DNA of 64,000 bases from Varroa destructor (Eukaryota; Arthropoda; Arachnida; Mesostigmata; Varroidae): positions 47,025,690 through 47,089,689 of the forward strand of contig NW_019211457.1 in NCBI RefSeq assembly GCF_002443255.2, in the 5' to 3' direction. This document shows positions 36,301-48,966 of the stretch, piece by piece (position 1 is the first letter of the stretch; each line of letters begins with the position of its first letter). The position numbers were made by a program, and so were the translations under genes. Below the pieces are notes generated by a model. The model saw nothing but the letters and a program-made list of their open reading frames with translations, was not told the origin of the DNA and did no database searches.

Positions 36301-39300
36301 AGTATGTTGTCACGTTTCGCATGCTTATCTATGCCAGAATCTACAAAGGCTTAGCCCCACTCCCATGGAAAATATGTCGGACAGTGGTCGCTTGCCGCCG
36401 CCTCCTTCAATGTGGCGTCTGCTTTTTCGTGTACTAGATCATCCAACCCAAATGTGATCAAGCTAAAAAAACCTGTCCAGCAAAATTAAATTACAGAGCG
36501 AGTGAAGTCCGTGCTGTTTGTTGTTAGCCGAAATTGGTCGATAGTGTTTGGCGAGCAGAAACAACGGCGCCGTCGCCAATAAACGCCGCTATAGATACCG
36601 GATCGTTCATGTACCTGTTCGTTCCTGAAAATCGTTACAGGGAATACTCCTTACTGTACTAAATTGAAACGGGATAGGAGCTAAAGTAGCGGCAGCAGCA
36701 GTTATTTGTTACCGGCGGGTATGTATCCGCAGCGTGAGATGCGCAGTGAGGCGGGTGTCATGGGTGGGCCTCCGCATCGAGAGAGATGATAACGAAAGAT
36801 TTGGAAACTGAAAGGAACTTTGTGATTTGAAAGAAATTACAATTTTTTTACTCTAGCCGTTTCGTCTGAAACAAAATCCCTCTGTTTGAAACAGAAGGAT
36901 CGGTCACACCTGTGCTGTAGTATGTTTCCAACGTGCGGACTTTTTTCATGTTAGCTGTATAGTGGTGGACCGTGTATTGGATAATTATGGTTATATCCGA
37001 ATAACAGTGCGATCTTTCTGAGTGCTATTACTGATAAAATCTTGTTATATTAAGTACAGCTACCCTTTTCAGTCCGGCAGTATTTCTCAGCTTTTGAAAT
37101 CTAAGGAGTCTTTGTTTGGCTGGTCCTTACATAACTATAAAAGATATTGAAACCAGGCGGGTCTCACGCGGAGCTGAACATGAAAGAAAGGAGACATTTT
37201 TATATACATCGAGGCTAGTGGGGATATTGTAGTTTTCAGGCATTAAGCGATAAGAATGTTTTCAAACAAAAATCTTCTGCAAGGTTAATAATCACTTATT
37301 CCTCGTCGCCTTTCTAAGGCCTTGTTGTTTTTATCAACAACTACTCATGTAAAATGAAGGTCACCCGGAGCATGGTTAGGTAGTTTTAGTAATTATTTCG
37401 TAGATCTGTTCAGTGAATGGCTTTAAAACAATATAACACAGACCTCTCTAATTAATAGTAATATTTTCCATAAGTCATCGCTTGAGCTTCGCTGATGACA
37501 TTACTAGAAACATGCATGAGTAATAGCTTGCCTATATAAAATCATATTTGTCTAACGTCCCTAGGAAAAATAAACTAAATTAAATATTGAACCTTTGAAA
37601 GATGGTTGTTCAGTCTGTTTTTTTTTTGATCTTCTGTAACCTTAAAAGCAGTTTCTGGTCGGCCTTTCGGCAACGTGAGCGCATACTGTGTAATCGGCGT
37701 TTGTAATGTTATTTGTCTAACGAATTCGCCTCACGCGATAACATTGCCTCCTTTACTAGTGTCCTGCAGCTATCCTTACGATTGCTGATATTTGTTTAAA
37801 GATTTTTATATTGTTAGATATGCGATATTCGAGGTGGGAAGCCCTTCTATGCATACTTATTGTTAAGCGTAGTGTTCTCTGATGCTATTTGCATAGAGCT
37901 TGCTGTGTCTAATTAATGCCACCCATGGTGGACAATCTGAATGCTCTGTTCGAGGGGAATTTAGTTATTTCAATACGGGGACATGACGGAGGATAATGGC
38001 ACGAACAGTTGTTTGCGACAAACAATTCTGAACTATACTACTATGATGTAAAACTATAGATATACGCGTTTCCGCGCATCAATTCAATTTGGTCAACTTT
38101 AAGTCACAGATATTTTCCGAATGCACTTGATATTCCCGGCAGTCTAATAGAATATTTCAAGGAAATTTGCTAGACGAGCCCTGTAGGAGTCGACTACAAG
38201 GAAAGCAAACGTAAAAAAGGATAGAGCTATTTATGCAGAAGGCCTAAAATAGTTCCTGTCTAATTTTTGGTTATATGTGACTTCTAACTTACAGTCTTGC
38301 AACGTGTTGTAGAAAATTTACAAGATTACTACTTTAAAGCGAGAGGAAACTTAGAAAAGTTAAGGGCTTTATATAAAAAAAGACCTAAGACCATTTTAAC
38401 TCATGCTGCTATAGCAGAAACCATGAAGGTTATCCTATATATTATCTAAACCTATCGGTCGGAACAAACAACGTTTGTATATACAAACAAAGAGAACAGG
38501 AAAGGTAGTCTTTAAATTGTATTGTTATATACACTGTAGAGTTTTGGGTTCATCATATTTGGCATTACCAACTATACGATACCGAAGATGACACGAAAAC
38601 CTGTATTCAAACTTACAAGATGTTAGTTTGTATGTATTACAAATTACTCAATGGCAAAGTGGGCAAATGATTTAAGATATATATATATCCTTCTGGTGGT
38701 TCTCGCGAATGACTCGATTTCGACACGTTTTCGTAAGTTGTCAAGTTTGTAGCAATCAGCCAATACCAGCATTTAGGGTATGATATGCTGCCGTAGACTG
38801 GCCTCTGTTAGGATGCATAAATTAGAAAAAACGAGCTTTACACAAGAGAGAACTAACTTCTCTTTGAAAACAGTCCAGAAAAACTCCAGGTTAGTTCATC
38901 TACTATAAGTGATTACTAATGCTGAACGATGACGCGTTAATATAAATGACAAAAGTTAGTAGTTAATGTAGTTTTTGATTAGTGTTGAGAATAATCAGTC
39001 CCCGTACGGGTGCAGTATGTTCAAAACCAAGCTTTAAGTTAACACAGGGAGGTGCAAAGTGGGCTAATTGCGCGAATAACAATAAACATTGAGTAGCTTA
39101 TATTGAGTAGTATATACCTAAATAATTGCGTTATACATAGAATGGCAAACTATTAACCCCCCACGTAAAAAATGAATAGGTGTTCAGCATACTGATGATG
39201 ACCTGGGTTGAGACTGCAACCGGAAAGTGGCAATTCCACACGCATTTTTCAATATCGCCACGTAACAATAGTATTACTTCGTCGATAAACATTACGTCGT

Positions 39301-41462
39301 TGATAAAACAGCTTTTAGTGCGGAGTGAACGCCTTTGTACACGTCATAGTGAATATAGCAAATTTTCTGTCATCACGAGTGACCCATATACCAACTTTTG
39401 TTAGATAACTATTGTTATTATAATTATTATTATTTGTTATAATAGTAACATGATACAACTGAAACTATATTATACGGATCAGCTGTGACGCTAGGTAGCG
39501 AGCTTGGATATCTTCAAGCTTTGTGAACGAATTACTATTTGTATCTATTTGCTTAGTCGTTGAATATCGGATGGCATCCAGTCAGTGGTTCAGAATTTGG
39601 GCCGAACGATAACTTTCAATGCCATTCAGCCGTCACAACCCATAACGGACAGCTGAGCACTTTCAGCTTGGTAAGCCTCTTAGGCTAAATTCACGTTGTT
39701 AAAAGCTTAATAAATCGGAAGCCTAATTCTACTACGGAGCAGCAAAATTAGGCCAAAAATGCTTTCTCAAAGCACTCATAATTATTCTTGCAGAGATGCA
39801 CTGCAGAAATTACAAATCAATCAGAGCTGATAGGTTAACCCAATAAAGGATTAACTGTGTATTTGTTAGAAAACAGTGCCTATGAAATTGATATTATTGG
39901 GCACTGTTCTACCAGTATTCGCTATTGGAAATTACGTAAAAAGTTATTTGTTTCTAGTTAGTGAACGTACAATACGTAGTTATCTTAACATCCGAAGTTA
40001 AGCAATTGTTAATTAGCTTTTTAAAATGACAATTCGAAAAAGTTAAGCTGTTGGTTACTGACATTTCTATACCGGATTTTTGTTTTTTTTGTATTTCTTG
40101 CAATTGAAAAGTCAGCCAAAGAGAAATGTCTCGAGTTTCGCATCCGGTAGTAGCATTATCAAAGCTATGCGAGACTCCACTGTATTAAAACTTAACACAA
40201 AAAAATCGTCAGCAGCCCAGTCAGAACTTCCATTTTGGGTCTGTAACTGCTAGAAGTTGCAACCTGAAAACATTATCTAAAAAGACCGAGCTTTTACTTG
40301 TTGTCTGCTTTACTATTCCGCTCAACGGTCTCCTCCACGATCCTATTTGTATGACGTGAGTGATGAGCCCCGATGAGACGTATAGGTCACCTACGAACCA
40401 TTGATAACTAAGTGTTTCTTGTAAACTAATAGGTAAAGCTATATTCAGCCTAATTGAAAACGGTCGAGGTTGAACTGGAACAATAATTTACGTAAAGGGC
40501 TTGTAAGAGTACGCTAGTATCACCTCGTTGTTCCGTGCATACTTTCTGAGCTTTCTGGTGGCTGGTCTTGTTCGGTATGAGTGATAAAAAAATATGGAGT
40601 TCCAAAAATTGCGTTGTGGTATAATTATTATATAATTTATATAGTTAAGTTTTTTTTTAAAGAAAATCAGTTGACAATATTTTAAATAGCTAACTTCTAT
40701 TACATATATTAAAAAAAATATCGTATACAGAAATTATTAAATTAGATATAGCTGATATTTAGTAAAATTCTTCGCGTCTGATGCAAGATTATAAGGCAAG
40801 TAAAGATGCATCTAATTACCTCAGCCATTTGGTTTTATATTTCATTCAAAAAAATTTCAGAAGCGCTTATTATGTACAGCTCTTTAGGGTATTTATATTC
40901 TAACAATAATCGGTGCATACACTATATTTCGTTAAAGCCCCATTTACCATAGGTACATGTACGTGTGTAAAAAATATATTATTACAATAGAATCAACCCG
41001 TGCATTACTTATAAATAACAACTCCTACAAACAAAGTTCTATAGTTAGTGACTAACATGGCCTTCTTCGTTTGTTTTTGATTACTGTTACTCTTTCTTTC
41101 TTAATCCGTTTTTGTCGATGCCCCAACGATAGATCGAGTTCCTGTCGTCGTCTATTAAAACGGTTCATGATAAAACATTCAGGACTATTGGCACATCCAC
41201 ACAAGTGTGGACGTCAGCAGATAAGGAGCTGCGTATCACACATGTATAGAAAGGGCCCAGACGCCAGATGTCATCAGCTGGCTCTCGCACCAATTTTTTT
41301 CGTACTCACCTAATCATTCATTAATGATTAATGAACTTACGTAACGCTATTGTTAACGAAAACACACAACGAAGTTGATCGTGAAGATTTATACAACTTA
41401 CGACAGTTTTTTATGCTGTCAATAGCGGAAGTCAAGGGACATCGTCATTTTCTTGTTTGTTA

Positions 41463-41645
41463 GCAAAACAAAACTGCGGTAAAACAAACCTGTGGAGTGT
41501 AGTGACTCTGCGTCGATCGCAGAACCTGTGGTGATTGTGGTGGATCAAGGTGACTAGGGCCGCACCTTGGTGGGTTCAGTTGCCTAGCTGACAACTGAGA
41601 CGACTGCGAAGATAGCAAACATATCAGCCATCGTCGCGCCACATA
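41463..41645 (+). other. Likely 5' UTR part of the first PAK coding exon
   Basis: A strong acceptor-like tract (ATTTTCTTGTTTGTTAG, ending at 41462) precedes 183 bases of GC-richer sequence leading to the PAK ATG. A second possible acceptor AG ends at 41522. An in-frame TAG at 41613 rules out coding extension upstream. This suggests that PAK has at least one further non-coding exon upstream. Confidence 0.4.
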
Positions 41646-44600
41646 ATGTCGACTTCAGAAGATAAACCCCCACCGCCCCCTGTGCGGCTTACATCGGCGC
41701 AGGCGAGAAATCCTGCCGCGTCCCTGCCTCTCGAGTTGAGACCATTGCCTCCGGAGCCGTCAAAACACAAACACAAACATGGGGCTGAACCAGCACAGAT
41801 AACGATTTCGAAGCCAACAAACTTCGCGCACAAAATGCACGTAGGATTTGATCCGATTACGGGTGAATTTACTGGTGAGTTTTGACACATTCCTAGCAAG
41901 CATTAATGTAGAGGTTTACACATTTCAGGACTTGTTCGCGTAACGTCATAGGTGATGCAACAAAAAAATTGAGGAGAATGAATTATAAATCAAAGATATG
42001 CAGACGAATGGAACAGCGGATATGATTCGTAATGTTACCTGTACAAGATTTAGAAATGAATTTCTTCGTGCAAAGTTTTTGCTCTAAAACTCAAAAACTT
42101 GTCATACCTGTTTGCCTTTCATATGCACAAGTGTAAATGTTATTGTTTTATTCGGAATGTTATTTCGTGCAGTTCTTCCATTTATACACCCGTATCGTGA
42201 TAAGAACAGTCGATAGTTCCTCTACAAATGCATTGAATCCGGCAAATCCATCCCTTTCCTTAAATCGTATACATTTTCTAATAGTCACATTCGTTGTCTC
42301 TGATGATTTGTTTATAGGTCTTCCTTCGGCATGGATGAAGCTGTTGCAGACATCAAATATTTCGAAAAGAGAACAGGAAACAAATCCGCAGGCTGTCATC
42401 GATGCGTTGAATTTCTACGACAACCAAAAATTGTCGGAGTCCGGCCAAAGCGGTCTTGGGGGCCCCCGCGATATGAGACCAAAGTACCTTATGCAGGGGG
42501 GAGGCGGCTATCCATTGTCGACGACTTCTGAAGAAAGTGTGGCTTCAGGTGCCACTGACAAAGTGTCAACGCCAAGCGAGAGCGGTCCCTCACGGCATGT
42601 ATCATGCGGCAGTAGGACATCAGTGGCATCCGAGGAACGATCCTTGAGTTCGGAAGCGTCGACGGCCGGGACCCCACAAGGAATGCAACCTCCAGGGGTA
42701 GCATTACGCTCAAAAGCTCCCTCTCCTCCACCTCGGCCTGAACGGACGAGATCCCTGTACACGAGGCCAGTCTCCACGTTATCGTCGCCGTCACCAATAT
42801 CAACGACGGTCGCATCGCCCAAAGAGGAGGAGCGAAATCGGAATCTTCCTGGTGGAGAAAATATTGACCTAACCAATAACAACGATAGCGGTGCAGGTGA
42901 TGCTGGTCAGAGAACTACGCCAGAAGTAACGCCCTGCGTTGAAACGACAACTCTTCACGACCAAGTTGCTACGGAACCGCCTGCCGATAATGATGCAGCG
43001 CAGGTACGAACGCGTTCGAGCCAGAAAAAGAAGATGTCCGAAGAACAGGTGATTGAATTGCTCAAGGGCATCATCTCAGTTGGGGACCCACACTCGAAGT
43101 ACACAAAGCTGAGGAAAATTGGACAGGGTGCGTCTGGGGTCGTGTACACGGCCATTGAGACGGCGACCGGATCAGAAGTCGCTATCAAACAAATGGTCTT
43201 AGCGCAGCAACCCAAACGCGAGCTTATCATCAATGAGATTCAGGTGGGTTTTGATGGACAAACTGATTAGCATAGAAGTTTAATGAGGATTTAGATTACA
43301 CCGGTATTAGGTGCACGTTTAATTACCACGTTGCAAAGCTCTCTATGCGGTTGGTTCTTTTCTTCGATTTTGATTCGCTTTCTCGAGCAGGTTTTGTCAA
43401 GACAAAGACCTCTTTCATTTGAATTGGCAGGAATCAGGGGTAAGTGGTAATAGGAGGTTCTATTTTATTAGGATAAGCCTTTGAGAGGAATTTTTCTTGT
43501 TCACTTTTGTTAAACGCCTTTGTTTCTTGTTTATATATATATTTTTTTAGACAAAAAGGTGCACAAATACGGATTATATAAAAGAGAGACTATAGTGCAA
43601 TTTAATGGGTAGTATGGCTTATTAACCCGGAAGCTATGCTGTGAATTGCATTATGTTGAGGGAACGTAGAGGGTCCCTTTACATCATTATATTTACGCAG
43701 ACTTATACCGCTAGAACGATCAAAAGCTTGTAGATGAGCCAACCAAAATTATATTTTGTACAATGTATTTGTATACAGCTGGATACTCAATATCAATTAA
43801 AGGAGGAGACGTTTTAGACACTACGGTACTTCGCCGTTGAGAATATGAAAGCAGACAGAGCGGTTCTTAGATGACTGAAATGGCTATGTACATAATAGCG
43901 CCATAGCAGGATTCACCATTCAGAATTCATTTTTTGTTCTGTAATCTGGGTGTGACGATTAGTCTTTGAACTTACGATTGATTTAGTACCAGTTAATTGA
44001 CATAATAATTATTATTATTAACAGTTAGATATTATTATATATTTATCTTATTTTAGTTATATTATTAACAGTTACTATTATTAAATTGCTAGTTCATGTT
44101 CTTCTAGGAACGTCGCATGAGCCATCGTAGAGGGCTAAATATATTGTCAATATGTCTGTGAACCGCCTGTCAGAGTTCATAAATTTTATTAATAGTTCAA
44201 TTTCAAGTACCTGACTTCCCTAAACTGAACGATTATGTTTCATCCTGTTTTTAAAAATTATCAGAAAGAATATTATCAGGGTTGTATACAATTACCTAGG
44301 ACCTTTGGGATTTAGGATTGTCTTGAATGTATATCTCACAAATGGGATGTAAAAAATAACGCTAATTATTACGATATGTGTGTTGGTTTTCCAAATTTCA
44401 GTGAGAAACGTCTATTGGCTCATCTAACTTACATTGTATCAAATACATTTCAGTTCAACGCATTGTTTGGTTGGAACACTCTGCATTAAGCTAATATCAG
44501 GATTCCCAGGAATTACGTATTGATTTTTAGTTGTAGATTTAGTGCTAACCTTCATTACCTCATTTTAATGGCCTCTAGCCAGACCACTATTTAAGACAAT

Positions 44601-47600
44601 GACGTGGTGCAATTTTCTTCCTCGGTTGTGGTTTCTTGAGGAACTTCTCAATCACAAAAAATTCATCATTTTGAACATCGAAAAGTCATCAAGAATACGG
44701 AAGATAGTCTGAGTATTTGCTATGTTGGCATCTGACGCTGTTGGCTTTTTTACGTGCGTGTAACAATTTTGCATTACGTCATGCCAATCTCGGTCGAATG
44801 TGATGGTGTGTATTATATTGCGATGTCATCGTTTCCAGGACATCAGGGAACAGATCAACGAGATGGCATCTCCAATTTAATTTTTCTTTCCTATAGTCAA
44901 AAAAAATATTAAAAGGCATTTTTAAAGGCCCAAGGATAGCCAATAGGGCTGAAAGATATAGAATTTTACCCAGGTCCAATGATAATGCTTCAAACCTTTA
45001 CAAACTTTTTCGCTTTAAGTGAACCATTGCCATCGCAAAGTAATAAATATTATTGTTGCCGCAAAACCAAGATTTACCACTAGTTTTTGCGAACATAAAG
45101 CAATTTCAGGTGAAACACACTGGGAGCGTCGCAGAAAGTCATTAGAATGAACCCGGAAAGTTACCCGCAATAATGACAATTTAAGAGCTAAAGTTTCAAA
45201 AGCAGGGAAAATATGCCTTTAATTTTTGTGGGTGTTGGTTTTTAAAGGAGCCGTGTGACTCACACAGTAACAGTCTGAACTTGTAGCGACCGTTCAGAGT
45301 TATTGATTTGCCAGATTATTGACAGTCAATTAACGTAAGTCAGATAAAATGAGAGATGAAGCAACGTTCTTAGTTTGATCAACGTGGGTAATCTGTGCGG
45401 ATAAAGAAGTTATAATTTAATTAAGTCTCCGAGGATTTTTTACCGAATAGAAAAAAGCATTTGCTTTATTTGTGACATTTAGTTACCATTTTATGTATAC
45501 CTCATCATTGTTCACGACTTTCGCCGAAGTTTCCACTAAATGATGTGTGCTGTGTTGTCTGAAAGTAGCGGGTTTCGTCTCAAAATTTCCTAGCCGTGTT
45601 TTGTGTTGTTTGTCCGTGTCGAAGGTAAGGCTACAAAAGTGATTGTTCAAAGGATGGAAAGGCGAAAGGGGATGCAGCGGAACCTTTCATCTGGAGTCCA
45701 AGAAAGCAGCTTGGACGACGCTTGCCGTGTGTGGTTTCGCGTTATCATAGGGCAGAATGACCCAACAGAGTAATTTGATTGACTCGATGCAACTGCGCTA
45801 AATACACGTGCCGACAGACTCTGTTTAAATTAAGCCTTTGCAACCCCATCAAACACAAAGCGTAGTATTTTTTTGGGTTAAGATCTGTATGGACCCTGGG
45901 CTTTGGCTTCTCTTCTGGACCCACCAAATTCTATCTTTGATTTATATTCACGCAAAGACATCACTTCTTATCCTGGGTGGCGATTTCCTTCTAAAATCAG
46001 TCATTGTAATTGCGTGACGCGCGATACCGGATGAGATATTGAGGTGATTCCTAAGCCGTCCTAATTCCTTGGTTGGATTTAAAAAGTTGGGTATGAGAGC
46101 ATGATACGACGCACAGGAAAATGAAGAGATTTCCCATTGATCATAACAAATCGACGCTTGAATGTTGCAAACTTTGACTGTGTCTTCGGCAATGCTTGCT
46201 TTGTTTGGTGGACGATGTTAATCTTTTTTTTGGTTTGAACTTAGTACATAGCTACTACATAGCTAACTTTTGTATGATTTCGTTAATTACGATGTTTCGG
46301 AACACTCTAGGTTCTAAAGTCATTGCGGCATCCAAATATTGTCAACTATTTAGACTCTTATTTGGTGCAAGGCGTACCGTGTTCAGTGCCACCCAGTGGC
46401 GGCTCTGCAGGAAGCGGTCAGATGGAGCTGTGGGTTTGCATGGAGTACTTAGCCGGAGGCCAGCTGACGGACGTCGTCACAGAAACGCTCCTCGACGAAG
46501 GACAAATTGCAGCTGTACTCCGAGAGGTAAATTATCGACGTCCTTATTTCTTTATCTCGAGTGAATTGTTTACTCTAGCGAACTTCTCTACTGATCCTGT
46601 GTGTGTTCTTTTTGGCGTAACATCATGACGATAACTATGTAGCTTAGTTTTGGGTAAGTGCCTTTATCGGCTACTATCAGTGGTTCATTATCATGAGTTT
46701 CGTATATTACAATTTTACTTATTTTCATGTTAGTCCGAGGACGAGGGACCCAGTAAAGGATTCGTGTCGCCACCAATTTCAAATAACACAAAGGAAACTT
46801 AAGGAAATATAGCTGATGTTAGCGTTGTTGCCCTCTCCAACCTGTGTTGTTTTACAGCTTCGGATGAAAAACAGTAAAAGTATCGGATGCATCTATTTAG
46901 CAGAGGTAAACGGTCGATATAGGCACCTCTGGTGGCTTCTGAGAAGCAGGAATTGCTTCTTTTATTCTATCAAGGTGTCAGCTAAGTTCTCCGTGCTCGT
47001 CGTTTAATTGTGTTCGATTCATTACTTTTTGCTGTTTTCGATTTATTATCGACTAGCAACTAGCAGAAATGCTTTTCCCTGTGGCATACATCCGTAAAAG
47101 TGCGTAATTTCACGTTAATGCAAGATAAAGAAAATCAAAGGAACGGTAAGACAATAATGTCGTGAGAAGGGCGTTTTATGGATGATTTTATGGATGAGAA
47201 AAACGGCTTGTCGTTACTGAAACTTAAATGGGTGTTCTTGGGTAAATTAATGTAGATGTTCTATTAGATAGGATATGGAGTAAACGAGATATTCTAAGAA
47301 TTAAAAAAATCAAGCTTGAAAGGTAAGCAAAATTTACCCTCCAAAAATTGTGTATTATTCTAATACTTGCCGATTAGCCGCGCAGTAGCGTCATCGGTTC
47401 CCTCTACGATTGTGGCCATCAACCATCAATTGTAAAACGGAACGTGTGAATGGTTTAAGAAGCTGGGTTGAGTGGATGGCCGCGGTCGGTTGATATTTCT
47501 CGTAGAGGTGGAGATCTCCTGCTTTCCCTACAAGTTTCTGAATAATTATGTGTAATCATTTGTTGTACCTTTCCCGTGTTGAACACAGGTGCTGCTCGCG

Positions 47601-48098
47601 TTGGAGTTCCTTCACTCGAAGCGTATCATTCACCGAGACATCAAGAGCGATAACGTCTTGTTAGGTATGGATGGAGGTGTCAAACTGACGGATTTCGGCT
47701 TTTGCGCTCAACTGGGAGGCGCCGCAGAGGCGCATAAACGATCTACGATGGTTGGCACACCATACTGGATGAGCCCGGAGATCGTGACGCGGAAACAGTA
47801 TGGGCCAAAGGTAACAATACATCCTTTATAGTGTTGACAACGTGGGGAAGCATGGAGTATTGGAAGTTCAGTGGTGGGCTGTCTTGATACATTTGCTTGG
47901 TACTGGAAATCAGTAACCTATTGTAGGGTCACACAGAAAGAAGCCGGAACGATGTGGTTCAGTAACAATGCAGAGTGAGAAACATCTTATTTCTACTGCC
48001 ATATATTGCGTCATCAGGAATAATGATGTTACCTAATGAGATGCTCTCTTAAAAACAACCTGTCGAGTAGGGTGCCGCAGAATAAATTGTCTTATTAG

Positions 48099-48136
<38 letters not shown>

Positions 48137-48905
48137 AATCAAAGCCTTGAAGTGAAATATATTTTCACCGTTGAGCAGGTTTAACTGGTTTGCACTAAGG
48201 TAAAAAGATTTTGAAATCATGTGTGTTTACAAAGAAAAAAAACGATCAACCTCTGTTATATTTGGAACGCCGTTAAATGTGAAGGTCAGAACTCCTTCTG
48301 GTCGACCTATACGGTTGTTGAGTGTGGTTGTTTGCTATTCAGTAAACACAGATTAATGTAGTGGGGGCAAAGCTTTTTTGCGTTATAGTAAACGATAAGC
48401 CATAAACATTGTCTACCTAACGAGAGAGTTGCGTGTTAGCTCTTTCGTCTCTTTATCAAATCTCAAGGGAGTTTACATGTTGCGAATAATTGATTTAATT
48501 ACATCGTTACACAGCTTGCAGCACTGCAACGGTAATACGTTATTTTTGTTATTGTAGCTACGGAATAATTGCTTGCTTGCTTGCTTTTCACACTTCCAGG
48601 TAGATATTTGGTCACTGGGAATCATGGCTATCGAGATGATCGAAGGGGAACCACCGTATCTCAACGAAAACCAACTTCGAGCGCTCTACTTAATTGCAAC
48701 CAATGGCAGACCAACAATTAAGGAACGTGACAAACTCAGTCCACTTTTGCAGGACTTCTTGGACTCCTGTTTAACGGTCGACCCTAACCATCGGCCGTCG
48801 GCCTCGCAGATGCTTCAACATGCGTTCCTCAAACTGGCACGGCCTCTAATTACCTTACATCCATTGATCGTTGCCGCTAAGGAAGCAATCAAACAGCACC
48901 AATAG
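41646..48905 (+). CDS. p21-activated kinase, group I (PAK1-like Ser/Thr kinase)
   Basis: Five coding exons: 41646-41874, 42318-43243, 46311-46526, 47589-47810 and 48600-48905 (TAG stop), giving 632 aa; introns are GT-AG. The N-terminus has PPPPPVR (residues 8-14, Nck-type SH3 ligand). The CRIB motif [14 protein letters not shown] (54-67) binds GTP-loaded Rac/Cdc42 and runs into an autoinhibitory segment (about 77-111). A Ser/Pro-rich linker contains [12 protein letters not shown] (215-226), matching the PIX-binding site of PAK1. The kinase domain (about 338-608) has GQGASG (345-350), VAIK Lys367, alpha-C Glu383, HRD Asp474, DFG Asp492, activation-loop Thr510 in KRSTMVGT, and VDIW Asp533: all catalytic residues are present. 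Oddities are an 18-residue insert at 405-422 and SPE in place of the usual APE (519-521). PAK couples Rac/Cdc42 to actin and adhesion control in the cytoplasm. Confidence 0.95.
45483..46010 (-). pseudogene. Decayed mariner-family transposase in PAK intron 3
   Basis: On the minus strand, broken by stops and frameshifts, several mariner transposase blocks appear in order: QDKK (first catalytic Asp region, near 45972), [15 protein letters not shown] (about 45870-45915), [27 protein letters not shown] (second Asp; 45729-45749 for the core), HPLSPFHPL in place of the third-Asp block, KPATF and VVNNDE, with a stop at 45483-45485. The third catalytic Asp is gone and there are at least one frameshift and several in-frame stops, so it is inactive. 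The N-terminal DNA-binding half is not recognisable. Terminal inverted repeats and the TA duplication were not located. It lies antisense to PAK in a 3067-base intron. Confidence 0.85.
46368..46421 (+). other. PAK kinase insert (beta4-beta5 loop)
   Basis: Within PAK exon 3, about 18 codons rich in Gly, Ser and Pro ([18 protein letters not shown], residues 405-422) separate DSYLV from MELWV. In the PAK1 family these blocks are joined by only two or so residues. The reading frame continues normally on both sides, and a GT...AG mini-intron here would be 46 bases and shift the frame. Confidence 0.8.
48100..48133. repeat. (TA)n microsatellite in PAK intron 5
   Basis: About 17 uninterrupted TA units lie in the 789-base intron between the last two coding exons, well away from the splice sites. 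Confidence 0.95.
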
Positions 48906-48960
48906 ATGAAAAAAGTTAACAAGCTACTACATCAAATAGCCTTGAGGCATAAAAAACGCA

Positions 48961-48966
48961 ATTAAA
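48961..48966 (+). terminator. Possible poly(A) signal of PAK
   Basis: ATTAAA lies 56 bases after the TAG stop. A run of A follows, and no AATAAA was seen nearer. Transcripts may extend further. Confidence 0.35.

Larger units (their letters stand above)
23556..41645. other. 18 kb region between amidase B and PAK coding start
   Basis: No gene can be firmly supported here. It begins with about 800 bases of very AT-rich sequence, then a CpG-richer patch (about 24350-26050) with a CTGT microsatellite and a G-rich run. Further GC-richer patches lie at about 31200-32100 and 36400-36800. Such patches with nearby donor-like GTGAGT, GTAAGT or GTATGT sequences would fit non-coding first exons or promoters of PAK, whose coding sequence starts with a likely spliced 5' UTR. 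Two weak candidate exons are listed separately. Confidence 0.5.

Noticed and set aside
42489..42882. Two antisense open frames of 108 and 124 codons opposite PAK exon 2.
   Set aside because: They are shadows of the GC-richer coding strand; the plus frame joins two recognised PAK exons.
46365..46410. A possible 46-base mini-intron (GTGCAAG...CTGCAG) that would remove most of the PAK insert.
   Set aside because: It is too short for efficient splicing, is not a multiple of three, and would put the conserved MELWV block out of frame.
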